A stretch of DNA of 64,000 bases from Ehretia macrophylla. Lineage: Eukaryota > Streptophyta > Magnoliopsida > Boraginales > Ehretiaceae. Position numbers and translations under genes: made by a program. Below the pieces are notes generated by a model. The model made no database searches. It had not been told where the DNA came from and saw nothing but the letters and a program-made list of their open reading frames with translations. The stretch covers positions 8,731,001 to 8,795,000 of the forward strand of contig CM075778.1 in NCBI GenBank assembly GCA_037974665.1, in the 5' to 3' direction. The first letter of the stretch is position 1; each line of letters opens with the position of its first letter. Of the stretch, positions 33,974-45,720 are shown piece after piece.

Positions 33974-36900
33974 TGTGACACCCCGACCTGTGCATATAAT
34001 TATTTTATTAATGTGCATATATTTATATGTCTACTTTAATTATTTATATATATTTGTTTGCATAAAATATCATATTTTTGAATTACGTGCATCTATTTCG
34101 TTTAACGTGCATTTATGTGCATTCACGTGCATTTAAGAGTTTTAAGTAATGTAGACATTATTTAAGTGCTATCAATTTGCAAATAGAAACTAGATTTGTT
34201 AGATTTCAACTAAATGTCAAACTAGAAAATATCAAATTAGTTAAACGGGTAGGATAGACTTTTCAGTCTTTATAAAAAATCCTGCCTAAATTTGACCTTA
34301 ACTAAAACAAATAAACTTCACAAAACACACACACACAATACATAGGCTATAATATACATTGCAAAATAATACATAGGAACTAGTCATATAATATACGTGT
34401 ATGTGTGTTAAATTGAGGCTTCAATTAGGTGCTTTAGACGTTAGTGGAACTAGTCATAGGCTCACGTGGGATTGAATTGCTCGGAAATGTGCTAAAATAC
34501 AAATTTAGTAATCTTTAAAAAGAGGACTTTTTCCGTTGTGCAATCCGGGCAAGTTTGGGCTATGGTTTGGATATCCTTGGGGGTAAGGAAACACTTTTGG
34601 TGCTTTCGTTACGCGAAATTGGGGCTCGGTTAGTATAGTTGTAATTAAAACCAGCTCGGGGCCTTCCGAGTTTTTGCTTCTAAAATGGGTTTTTATGATC
34701 TTAATAGGTGTCTCTTGGCTTGGTTGGGAATATAGTATGGTTAGGTTGTGGGTTGGTAACGTTGAAATGCACTTAGGAAAAGAAAAACTTGGTTAAGAAA
34801 GGGAAAAAATGTAGTAATTGGCTTCTTTGGCGTACCTAGAGCTTACTATTGTGTTCGCACATGCTATTCTGTTTACCTAAACCTATTTGAACTATTTGAA
34901 TTGTATTTTGGGTAAAGTTGTGTTGTTTGTCTCTTTTTGGGATTATATAGTTATCTCGTACATATGTTGGTTATAATGTGTTTATGTGAGGGCAGTCAGT
35001 TGAGTTGCCATACTCCTTTTTTTCTTCTTTTAATTATATTGGTAATATAGGAAATGTATTAGCTTGATAAAAGTTAGTATTGACTTGTGAAATGTTTTCT
35101 TTAACTTGAGTTGTTGTGGGCGTTGAGATAGGATTATCTTAATTTTGAGTTGTTATCAAGTCAGTGTTGAAATTGTTGATAGATAAGTTTCTCTACTTCT
35201 TGTCTAACTTGTGAAATATTGAACTATAAATTTTGTTAGAGCTTGTTATGCTAGTCTAGCTTATGAATTTTCTTAACTTGTATTTAGCTAATGAATCTAA
35301 TGAATTATGATATTTTAATGGAGTTATTAACTAGCTAAAGGAAGAATGTTGCTAAGCTTCATTTAGGTACAAGTTAAGGCCTTTAGAAGAGAATAATGCA
35401 TGTGTATTTCATAATCATGCAGTAGTAAGCTATAGTTAAACTTAACTTGCACTTAAATTCTAGTATACTAGTTGAATATATCTTTTCTTGAGTAGCTAAT
35501 AAATTAGATTTAAGGTAGTCTTCGATATCAAGAAGTTACTGGTGTCCATAGAAGAAGGTTATGTAGGAATTATGTAAAGGAGTATTTTAACATTTTTACT
35601 TGCTATACATAATGACCCTAATCCTCTAATCATTGTTATGTAGTAAAGTATTGTAAGGCTTTTAATTTATATTATTGATGGGTTTAGCAAATGCTTTCCC
35701 ATTGTGTTGTTAATAGATTAAAAGATAAAAGTATTAATTGAGCCTAACCGCCATTTTGGCTATTAACTTCCAAATGAAATAACTCTAGCTTGAAGTTCAA
35801 GTTAATAATTCTAGAAGCATTAGTTAATCAGTTAACATATCTTTTTGTTCTCTTTCCCTTTAATGCAATATAATGTATTTCTGTGTTATAATAGTGCTTT
35901 ATGTGTTGGTTTAAAGTCATAATTAAGGTTAACTTGCTATTGGCCTAATTCTTTTAAATATTATACTTATATGAACAACTAGGGTTTACACATCTGAACT
36001 AATTCAAGGAGGCTGGAGTGAATCTAATTATACTCTTGCATAATTAACCTAATCCAAGGTGAGGGAGTCTTCATCTTTTTTTTTTTGTACATCTTAACTT
36101 ATTTTATTCGTTATAGATTGTATGATTAGTAATTGAAATAGTTTATATGTACTATTTACTCGCTATCATGTGTTTTATTGTGTTATTTGTGTTTAATTGC
36201 GAGGGCGGCCTACTTTGTCGACCCTCTTGTATGTTATTTGATATCTTGAATGCTTGTGAACTTGTCTCGAGGTTGTGCAACCTTTTCGGATATGGTAGCG
36301 TCGAGAAACACGGGCGGCGTCGGGCTTGCCGTGCTTCCTCGACTACCATGGTGCCTATTCCCTTATCGCTGAGGCATACTCCACTACCCCAGAGGCGTGG
36401 TTCACCTGCTGGGCATGGACCTACCTCAGGAGAAAGGGTCGTAGGATCGGGATACATCCGGAGTATCCCAACTTGTTGGAGTAAGGGTTTGTCGGCACTT
36501 GCGTGAAGTTCGTGGCTCGTGGTTCGAGTTTGAAGACTTGAAATGGAACCGTATCCTATTTAATGTAGTTAACTACTTGCTATTTAATCTTATTGTTTAT
36601 GTTATATATATGATTTCTTGTATCTGCATATCATAATGCACGCCCAGTAGGTTGCATCATCTCCTTCACTGAGTAACTTGGTTACTCATTCCTCTTTTCA
36701 ACATATTTCAGGAAAAGCTGAAGATTGGATTGCCTCCAGTGTGACCTGCTTGCTCTATCAGTGTGTAAAACATGGAAGAATATGATCATGATATGCTTGT
36801 ATTATATTTGAGACTTTGTGCCCATGTATGTATTTATGTTATATTAAGGAATGTAATATTAAAGTTTTAATTTTGTTTGATGATTAGGTACTAGTGGTTT

Positions 36901-37142
36901 GTAATAACTTCAATTGTTTACTCTTCTGTTTAGTTGACTTGCACACTGATAGGGATGAAACAAATTGCAGTTGTGGATTATAGTCTTGTGGTTGTATATT
37001 GTAGTTTGCAGGTTTTCAAATAGTCCTATAAATAGGGAAAACTCCGTCCGTTTTTCCTAAATTATGTGCCCGGGGTTTGGATTTAGGTTGAGTATAGTTT
37101 GGTAATAGAAGTCCCGGTTCCGTGAGGGATCGGGGCGTTACA
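33974..37142 (-). mobile_element. Solo-LTR-like gypsy insertion inside the chromovirus (3.2 kb)
   Basis: It starts TGTGACACCCCGACC and ends GATCGGGGCGTTACA, flanked by ggtgg (33969-33973) and ggtag (37143-37147), a target duplication with one change. It has no coding content and matches the outer LTR material of the 25409-43385 block. I read it as a solo LTR on the minus strand. It is the youngest layer of this nest by position. Confidence 0.75.
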
Positions 37143-37984
37143 GGTAGCCTGTACACAACCTGCTGCACTAGAGGCCTATACACACCCTGCTGGCCTTGCA
37201 GCTGAAATGGCCTCTTACTAGGCTGACTAGGTCCAATCTGCTCCCGTTTCCTCTTCTCTAGCCTGGATGCTACCTCAAAAGCCTCGGAAAACACATCATA
37301 CTGATTCAAGGCTATTGTATCCTGAATCTCTGGCTTCAAACTCAACATAAACCTCCGAGTCCTACGCTCCTCATCAACTACAAATTTTGGTACATACCGG
37401 GACAGTCTAGTAAAAGTGGCCTCATATTGAGCCACTATAGCATCTCCCCGAACTAAAGACAGAAACTCTGCCTCTCTCCATTCCCGCGCAATCCTCGGGA
37501 CATACTTTGCCCAGAATGCTCTGAGAAAGGTATCCTAAACATAAAGAGTACCTCGTGCTTCCCAACCAGATCTCACTATGCGCCACTACTTATCTGCCTT
37601 ATCATCAAACAAATAGACGGCAAAAGTGACTTTCCTCTAATCAGTGTAGTCCAGAGGATCAAATATCTTCTCAATCTTATTAATTCAAGCCTCTGCCTTC
37701 CTATCATCCGGCTCTCCCTGGAATCTTGGTGGATAGTAACCCAAGAATTCCTTCAATGTACTACGCCCGTGGAAACCACCCTAAACTTTCTGCAACTGAG
37801 TCTGTAATGTATGTGCTTGGGCAGCCTGCCCTGCTAATATCTGTGCCTGCCCTACCATGATCTCCGTCATTCTATCCATAGCTGCAGCAATACGGTCATT
37901 ACCCTGATCTCGTCCCGGTGTCGCATTACCCGATGCCTCATTACTACCCTCAGGCCTACCTCGCGTTCTCGGACGCCCAGCCAT
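37143..37984 (-). pseudogene. Gag region of the chromovirus
   Basis: The start of gag is at 37984 (MAGRPRTRGRPEG, then DRMTEIMVGQAQILAGQ). Toward the insertion there is a typical gag segment (MAQYEATFTRLSRYVPKFV, EERRTRRFMLSLKPEIQ, FEVASRLEKRKREQ; about 37180-37435). The region is broken, and its continuation lies beyond the 33974-37142 insertion. Confidence 0.78.
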
Positions 37985-38258
37985 TCTACTAACAAAGAGT
38001 TAGCACAGGCTATAGCACATAGACAAGCTATAGACAATTATTAGCACATAAGCAACAAACTCACATAAAGCACATAAATTACTTAAGTATTAATCACATC
38101 AACAAATTGATCATATGATCACATAATCACTAAATCACATAATCACATAATCACATAATCATATTAACACATATTTCACTTTTCTTTCACTTCATACATA
38201 CTTTCATGCTAAGACCATTACCCACATTCCGAGAATACCCCGACTGACAACTAAACAT

Positions 38259-38272
38259 GCGCTCCAATACCA
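38259..38272 (-). promoter_or_regulatory. Primer-binding site of the chromovirus
   Basis: The minus strand reads TGGTATTGGAGCGC five bases inside the right LTR. This resembles the initiator-Met tRNA site (TGGTATCAGAGC type) used by copia and chromovirus elements. It identifies the right LTR as the 5' LTR. Confidence 0.7.
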
Positions 38273-38277
38273 CTTAA

Positions 38278-40605
38278 TGTAACGCCCTAACTCGATTTCA
38301 CCTATGATCAGTCAGAACGTAACGAAATTTTGACAGTATAACGACAGTAATACGGATATCAGGGCTCTAATCCAATCCTTTAGAATATCACACATCCAAC
38401 TCCACAAACCACCAATCAACTCCACAATTAAGTTAGCAACATACATCGCAACCATATTATACATTAAACATTCTTTTAACAATCTATTCATAGTTATATG
38501 CCTCCGTTCTAACATAATACATAGGCTATAATATACATTGTAAAATAGATTATAAACCAATCCAGTAATCTAATCATGATTGAAAGAAAGACTACTAAAC
38601 TAACATACATAAGTAATTATGTTTAAGTAGGTCATTCAATACAACATATTACAACAACAAAGACAAACTCATGGCAATGACTCCTGCAAATAAGACTCAT
38701 CCATGTAAGGCACATTTTCCTCTTCTTGAGGCACGTACCCGTAATCTGGCTCGGCAACACCTGCTTGCAGACAACGAATGAGAGTGAACTTATATAAAAC
38801 AAGTCCAGTGAGGAATTTATAGATCTTTAACACATAATACACATCAACATCTATATAACATAACAATAATCATAACCAATCAATAAGGATACTCTAGTTG
38901 GTGTAGCTCTAAACGCCATCACGATCTCAACTATCTTCTTATAACTCCCCATTACTTACGTACCCGAGGTACCTCACTAGCCTCTCTCTCCATGGCACCT
39001 CCGCCCATGCGAGTTGGGGATAGCCTATGATAGTCATGCCGTTATCAACCCGACAGCCCAATGCTACCCAAGAGGTGGCACACACTATCAAGACTCATGA
39101 CAATAATAATAAACATTCATATCTCAGGACGACAACAAAAGTAGGTTGCCTATCTCTCGGCTTCATCAATAATCAATCAATTAATATCATTTCAACAATA
39201 TAATATCAATTAATCAATTAACAACTCAACCACTAAGTTAGATGACAAAGTAGGCCACCCAACTTAACATGCATTAAACCACACATTCAAACCCAAGTCT
39301 AACCATTAATAACACAAGATTCAATCACTCAAACACCACCCAAACACCCAAAGACATATTTCAACATTTTAAAGAATGACAACCCAAACTTCTAAAAGTC
39401 ATAACTTACATTCTACTAATCCAATCACCTCCAAACCAGTTTCTATCACTCACCCACTCAAGCAACTACATTAGTCCCCTCGGAAACCAACCATAGTTCA
39501 TCCAAAACAAGCCCAACAACCCTAAAATCTCAATGCACCATAGCTGAATTTTTCGGACTTTCACCACGACATCACAATCAAAATTGCTGCATTACAACAT
39601 TACTATCACAAATTTAACAAACTTTTAGAAGCTAATAGCAATCAATTCCAACCACCACAACAACAGTTATTCAACATTTAGCCAAAAACTTAACTTTAAT
39701 ACCTGAAAAATAGAAATACGTGCTACCACGGTTCAAAATAGCTATAAACCCATATAAATGATCCTTAGCATCTACAGATCAATAATCTAAAGACAATTTA
39801 GCATTTCACCTGCTAAATAAATAGTTATATAAAAAGACATAAAAATAGCACTTTGAGATATAAAAATTTTCTCTCACCTTTGATCCGAAACAAGCCAAGG
39901 AATGCGTGCCCAACAAGCGAAATCTAGCTCGGTTCGAAAAACTACGGATAAAAACTAGGTTTTTCAAGTGAATTTTACTTTGAAAACCTTTGAAATTTTC
40001 TCTTTTTTTTTCACTGCAAACTCTCTGCTATGTGTGTGTTTGTGAGCATGTTTTGTGAGCTTTTTAGTGTGTGTTGATAGTTAAATAGGCTAAGTCAATA
40101 AAACTAAAAAAAGTCAAAGTTGAAACAAAGTTAATTTTTAGTCTTTTAATTCATTTTTTGACTATTTTGTTCACCAATCATGCAATTAACTCCTAGACTA
40201 GTTTAAGTAACATATTTTTAGTTGACAAAGAGTTTTACATACAAATATTTTCACCCGACTCGGTTAAAAACTCGATTTTCCCAAAAGAATGTGTAAAAAC
40301 CCTTTTAAATTCCTAAACTGATTTGAAATCCGTTTTAATCAAACACAAGTCTATTAATATCCGAGGACTAGGTTTTCAAGGGTTAAAAAGACCATTTTCA
40401 AAATTATAGCGGACGTGTTTCAAAAATACTATTCACAAAAATCGACGATAAAATTTATGATGTCGTTTTTGATGAAAATTTCATGAATGCACACATAGCA
40501 TGTATTAGGAATATAAATCACAGAATTAGCATATTCTAACTCATATAACACATAAACAGGTCAAATTACGCAAATCTAAGCAAAGACAAAAATTGGAGTT
40601 TCACA
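38278..40605 (-). repeat. Right (5') LTR of the chromovirus
   Basis: It is the partner of 27807-30080, starting TGTAACGCCC and ending TTTCACA on the plus strand. Bases 39391-39634 are not shared with the left LTR. Confidence 0.85.
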
Positions 40606-43385
40606 TTTCGGGCTCGTTTGGACTTTGGATTAAGTATCCTTGGGTCATGGAAGCACTTTTGGTGCCTTCGTTGTGTAAATTTGGGTTCCGGGTAGGGTAG
40701 TTGTTGTTAAAACCTACTCGGGGCCTTCCCGAGCTTTTGTCTCCAAAGCGGGTTTTCAGAGCTTAAATAGGTATTTGTTTGGTATTCTTAGGAGCATGGT
40801 ATGATTGGTTTATAGGATTGTGGCCTTAAATTTCGTATAGAAGAAGAATCGTATAGTTATCAAAGGGGAAAATGTGAGAAATTTATGCTTTTGTGCTTGC
40901 ATGAGTTTGTAGGTGCTTGATATGTGTCAAAATGCATGTCTACGGTATATTCAAGTTATTTGAAGAGTTTCGTGGAAAAGTATGATAATTTCCTTTTGTG
41001 TTTATATGGTTACTTGGGACACATGATAAGTTAAAGCATATTTAGGTGGCATTTTGTTAAAGATGGAAGCCCAATAGATATTGTATGCTACATGAGTGGA
41101 ACTATAAGTTAACTAACCTGGTGGATAATAAATAAATGTGTAGTTAATGCTCTTGGTTAGATTAAAGAGATGTTTTAGAGTTATTTGTATGATCGCTTAG
41201 GTATGTGGCATTCTGAAATACATGAGTGATTATATATATAGCCTCTATTTTTGTGGACTGAGTTAAGCAAAAGTTAAGTTAGAAATTAATATAGTTAATT
41301 GCTAAAGTTCTAAACTTATATGAACACGCTAGGGTGCATGTCCAAGCTAGTTCGAGGAAGTTGGCGTAATCGGAGCTATTTTCTTGCATTTTAGTGGGAT
41401 TCAAGGTGAGGGAGTCTTCAACCCTTTTGTGCATCATAGTTTATTTCATAGGTTTTAGATTATATGATTTAATAATTGATAAAACTTATATGTACCATTT
41501 ACTTGTTATTTCGTGATATCTTGTGTTTCCTTGTGTTTACTTGATATTATCTTGTGAATTCTTGAATTCGTGTCGGGTTGCGTAACCTTTTCGAACATGG
41601 TAGCGCCAAGAAACACGGGCAGCATCGGGCTTGCCGTGCTCCCTCAACTACCATGGTGCCTATTCTCTTTCTCGCTAAGTATACTCCACTACCCCAGAGA
41701 CGTGGTTCACCTGCTGGGCATAAGGACCTACCTCAGGAGAAAGGGTCGTAGGATCAGGGTACATCTAGAGTACCCTAATTTGGAGGAGTAAGGGTTTACC
41801 GGCACTTGTGTGAAGTTCGTGGTTCGTGGTACGAGATTGAAGACTTGAAGTAGAATCATATCCTTTTTACATGTGGTTAAATACTTGTCTATCTAGTCTT
41901 GTTACTTTGTGTTATATATATGGCTATCTTTGTTGCATATCATGTTGTACGCCCCAATATACTGCATCATCTCCCTCACTGAGTAACTTTGGTTACTCAT
42001 TCCTCATTTTAAATGGTTACAGGGACAGTTAGAATAACTACCTTGAGTGTCGTGTTACTGGTTGCCTATCGCGTTGAAGTTGGATTCTTATATGTGAAAT
42101 GTATGAAGTTGTTGTTATATGGTCTGTTTTGACGCTTGGCCTTGTATGTATTTGTTAGGCTTGAAGGAGTTTGTGTTGTAATGTAAAGTTTAAGCTCGTG
42201 TTATTGGTAGTTGGGATGTAATAGTTGAAAATAGGTTTTACCGCTTTGAATGCATGCTTGTGTGTGTTAAGGAAGATTAAATGATGAACTTAATATATAA
42301 GTATAGCTTGTAGTTAATGTTAGACTATTATGAGAAGTGGTCTTATGACTCGAAGTTCTAAAGATATATCTTGCATGCCTATATGATATGCTTCCGTTGA
42401 GTTATAAGGCTCGGATGGTCTTGAGGAAATGTAGTTGTATTATGGTTACACTTGTTGCTTGCAGGGTTTTGATTAATCCTATAAACAGGGGAGACTCTGT
42501 CTGTTTTTCCTTAAATTTTCGTGCCTTGGGTTTTGGGATCAGGACCCCAGTCTCGTGAGGGATCGGGGCGTTACAGTTTCCCAATCCCTTCTCGCTAAGG
42601 CATACTCCCCTACCCCAGAGGCGTGGTTCACCTCATTGGGGCATACGGATCTACCTCGGGAGATATGGGTCATAGGATCAAGATACATCCGGAGTATCCC
42701 AACTTGGAGGAGTAAGGGTTTGCTGGCACTTGCGTGAAGTTCGTTGTTCATGGTACGAGATTGAAGACTTAAAGTGGAACCATATCCTTTTAATATGTGG
42801 TTAATTACTTGTTTACTTGGTCGTGTTATTTGGTGTTGGAAATGCTATTATTCTGTTGTATATCATGTTGCACGCCCCGGTATGCTGCATTATCTCCCTC
42901 ACTGGGTAACTTTGATTACTCATTCCTCGTTTTAAAATGTTTCAGAGGCAGTTAGAATAACTACCTTTAGTGTCGTGTTATTGGTTGCCTATCGCGCTGA
43001 GGTTGGATGCCTACATGTGAATTGTGTGAAGTTGTTGTTATATGATCTACTTTGAGGTTTGACCTTGTATGTATTTGTTAGGCTTGAAGGAGTTTGTGTT
43101 GTAATGTAAAGTTTAAACTCGTGTTATTGGTAGTTGAGTTGTAATAACTTCTATTGTTTTACCTTATTCTCTAGTTGACTTGCATGCTTGTAAGGATGAA
43201 ATGAATTGAGGTTGTGAATTATAGTTTTGTGGTTGTATGTTCATGTTTGCAAGTTTTTAGATAGTCCTATATATAGGAGAAACTCCGTCCGTTTTTTCCT
43301 AAATTTCATGCCCGAGGTTTGGAATTGGGTTGCGATTAGCATGGCTATTAGATCCTCCGGTCTCGTGAGGGATCGGGGCGTTACA
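40606..43385 (-). repeat. Right outer LTR material of the composite insertion
   Basis: 40606-42575 continues the LTR copy that the chromovirus split (ctcggggccttcc, accttttcgaacatggtagcg, ctcgctaag..actccactacccc). It ends gatcggggcgttaca at 42575. 42576-43385 is a second, 5'-shortened copy of the last ~800 bases of the same LTR with its own identical end. ORFs here such as 41570-41791 are chance frames in the repeat. Confidence 0.7.
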
Positions 43386-43442
43386 TGTTTAGCAATAGAG
43401 ATGACTCGAGCGGAGATACAAACATTAGGTACTATTGGATAA
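43386..43442 (+). pseudogene. Receptor kinase remnant 2, last codons after the insertion
   Basis: Starting with the duplicated tgttt, the sequence continues the kinase tail (AIEMTRAEIQTLGTIG, then TAA). It aligns with CLAMEMIRVEPKPTNSIGY in remnant 3. The frame ends about a dozen residues earlier than the other copies. This junction proves that 25409-43385 interrupted an existing kinase exon. Confidence 0.85.
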
Positions 43443-44424
43443 GTGTCTTCGAATTTTGTGAGTAACCCCATGGTTAGGTAGTTTATCAAGAAGCAACTAA
43501 ATCTTGAATTGGGCCTTTGGTTTAGTGGTATGTTCTCATTGTGAGTGCGACAGGTTACATGATATATTTTTGTTTGTGACATTTTTTAATGTGTATTCTA
43601 GAATTTAGGACTCTCTTCAGCATATATATATATATGTTTGATTTCAAATAAACTGTAGCATGGTGTGCTTTGTTTTTTAACTTGTTATAAGAAGATTGAA
43701 GAGAGGATGTTCTCCTGTTTAATATTATTATTCAGAAATTGTATCAATATAGCAATCATTTTGTAAATAAAATTATCTTGCATTTCAATCTCAATTCTCT
43801 AGCATATTATTTGAAACAAATAAATTATATAAAATTTTGTGTTTGGAAGTATTTTTTCAAAAAGTTGAAAATTCAACATTTGCAAATCTTGGATTTCCTC
43901 AAATTTTGCACAAATCTTTATTCACGAGGTAAAATTTATAAATCTACGTTGTCCAAATTTGCTTGTCATCTTTTGAAGACAAAATTGCCCTCTAAATTTA
44001 AGAGCAATTGACTTTGGTAAAAAGACAATGATTTTTTTTTAAAAGAAACACATCAAACGTCGTCTCTTCCCTCACATCTCTGGGACACGAAGACAACATA
44101 TCTTTTAATCAATGCTTCAAGATTCAACCATTAATGGTAACTGTTATGCCACATCACGAGATTTAATTATTTTTCTTTTTTCTTGTATTATTAATTACAA
44201 AAAAAAAAAAATTCTTATGGAGGATGGATTCGAAGCCTCTTGATCAAAGTCATGAGGACTCACAAGACAGCCAAACATAAGTAAATTATTGAATATGGAT
44301 AATAAGAACTTGAGGCTATCAAAACACAGCTTTACTTTCTTTTTCTTTTTTTTCAAGTAAGGCCATTGCAAAAAATTCCAAAAAAAATAAAAATAAAAAT
44401 AAAGACACAGGAATTAGCTTGTTA
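43443..44424 (+). other. 3' flank of kinase remnant 2
   Basis: Bases to about 43770 match the 3' flank of remnant 1. Around 43516-43565 there is an extra block reading GGGCCTTTGGTTTAGTGG..GTGCGACAGGTTAC, which looks like a tRNA-derived SINE head. The remainder is AT-rich with poly-A runs and shows no gene. Confidence 0.5.
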
Positions 44425-45485
44425 GGGGGCGATTGGTTCATGAAATCTTATATAGATTTCTTGGGAATGTGAAGTTCCTTTAATGTAGCATTTTCATGTT
44501 TGGTTTGCAAAATAAAACAATATTACTAGGAATATCACAATTCTGAGAATGTAATGTTTTCATGATTTGTTCAATTTTCATTCTTATGTGAGAGATGAAA
44601 ATCTTACATTCTCAAGTTGTGAGATTATTTTGGAGAAAATAAATGACACAAATACTACCTTAAAAAAATAAAACAAAAAAAGGAATTAATTTAAAAAGTT
44701 AAAAAAAAATATGAAATAAAAAATAAAAATAAATAAATAATATATAAATAAATAAATAAATAATAAAAAATATTTCACTAAAATTTAAAATTAAAATATT
44801 TTTTATAATTGAAATTTATTATAAGATTTTAAATGCTAAACTTTAAATTTATATTTTTATATTAAATTTTAAATATAGAATAGTAATTAAATTAGATTAA
44901 TAATTTTTATTTATAACTTTAAAATCAAATTTTGAAATTATTCTTTAAAATTTTAAAATAAAATAAGATTGAATAAATAAGTAAAACAATTTTTTGGTTG
45001 ATAATTTCTAAAGTTTTCAAAAATAAATTTAAATTTTTTAATTTTTAAAATTTTGGATTTTGAATTAAAATTATAGTTTTCAAAACATAAAGAAAAATTT
45101 ACTTTACGAGTATAAATATTTTAGACATTTATTGCTCATGTATTGGAAAAAGTATACAAAGTGTGTTGTGACTTGTATTTTTTTTTTATGACATTCTTAT
45201 ATTTTTGAGTTAAGACATTATTGGAAAATTACTCAAGATTCACTACAAAAAAAAAGCTGTTTTGTGACAGCGAGTAATCGTCACATTTTCGTCACAAACA
45301 AGCAAATGCGACAAAATTGTGACGACATGTCAGTTGTCGCCAAATATGGCGTCGCAAAATCATTTTTCGTCACATTTTTGTGGCCTTGTGACTAATTTGC
45401 GACGATATGCAGAGCTGGAAGCGTTCGTGACAAATTCGTGACAAATGCGACTAATATGCCACGAGATGTAGTAGAGGCCATTTCG

Positions 45486-45670
45486 TGGCAATTTTTTCGT
45501 CACAAATTTGTGGCTAATTTTTTCGTCACAAATTTGTGGCTAATTTTTTCGTCACAAATTTGTGGCTAATTTTTTTGTCGCAAATTTGTGGCTAATTTTT
45601 TCGTCACAAATTTGTGGCTAATTTTTTCGTCACAAATTCGTGACTAATTTTTTCGTCATAAATTTGTGGC
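45486..45670. repeat. 26-bp tandem array in the CACTA left end
   Basis: About seven copies of the unit TTTTTTCGTCACAAATTTGTGGCTAA with a few changes. Each unit carries a CACAAATTTGTG palindrome. The array is probably part of the transposase-binding zone. Confidence 0.9.
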
Positions 45671-45720
45671 AATTTTTAAATCGTTTTTTGTCACAATTTC
45701 GTGGAAATTTTCAAATCCAC

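Larger units (their letters stand above)
27807..40605 (-). mobile_element. Chromovirus-type Ty3-gypsy element with two LTRs (12.8 kb)
   Basis: The element reads on the minus strand, with LTRs 27807-30080 and 38278-40605 (start TGTAACGCCC, end TTTCACA). A primer-binding site TGGTATTGGAGCGC lies by the right LTR and a purine tract (AAGAGGAGGAGAA) by the left. In order it encodes gag, zinc knuckle, protease, reverse transcriptase, RNase H and integrase with a chromodomain-like tail, as in the Tekay/Del chromoviruses with long LTRs. Flanks atccg/tttcg are a weak target duplication; homologous copies read aatccgg at this point. By eye the LTRs differ by around a tenth, so it is older than the Athila-type element. 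It has many breaks (about ten or more) and is itself split by the insertion at 33974-37142. Confidence 0.85.
25409..43385 (-). mobile_element. Composite gypsy LTR insertion in kinase remnant 2 (18 kb)
   Basis: The block starts TGTGATACTCCGAACCC and ends GGGATCGGGGCGTTACA, flanked by a perfect 5-bp target duplication tgttt (25404-25408 and 43386-43390). Outside the inner chromovirus (27807-40605) it is made only of LTR-type sequence in partial tandem copies. A shared segment (ctttaaaaaggggat..aatccgg..ctcggggccttcc) occurs at 26190-26460 and again across 27660-27806/40606-40740. An LTR end (gatcggggcgttaca) occurs at 42575 and again at 43385. In minus orientation the LTR begins TGTAACGCCCCGATCCC, so it is a relative of the chromovirus LTR. 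No gag or pol of its own remains. Confidence 0.8.

Noticed and set aside
41570-41791. Short ORFs in the outer LTR block (also at 36147-36506 and 42539-42751)
   Set aside because: The same sequence recurs in several LTR copies with differing frames, so it is non-coding LTR.
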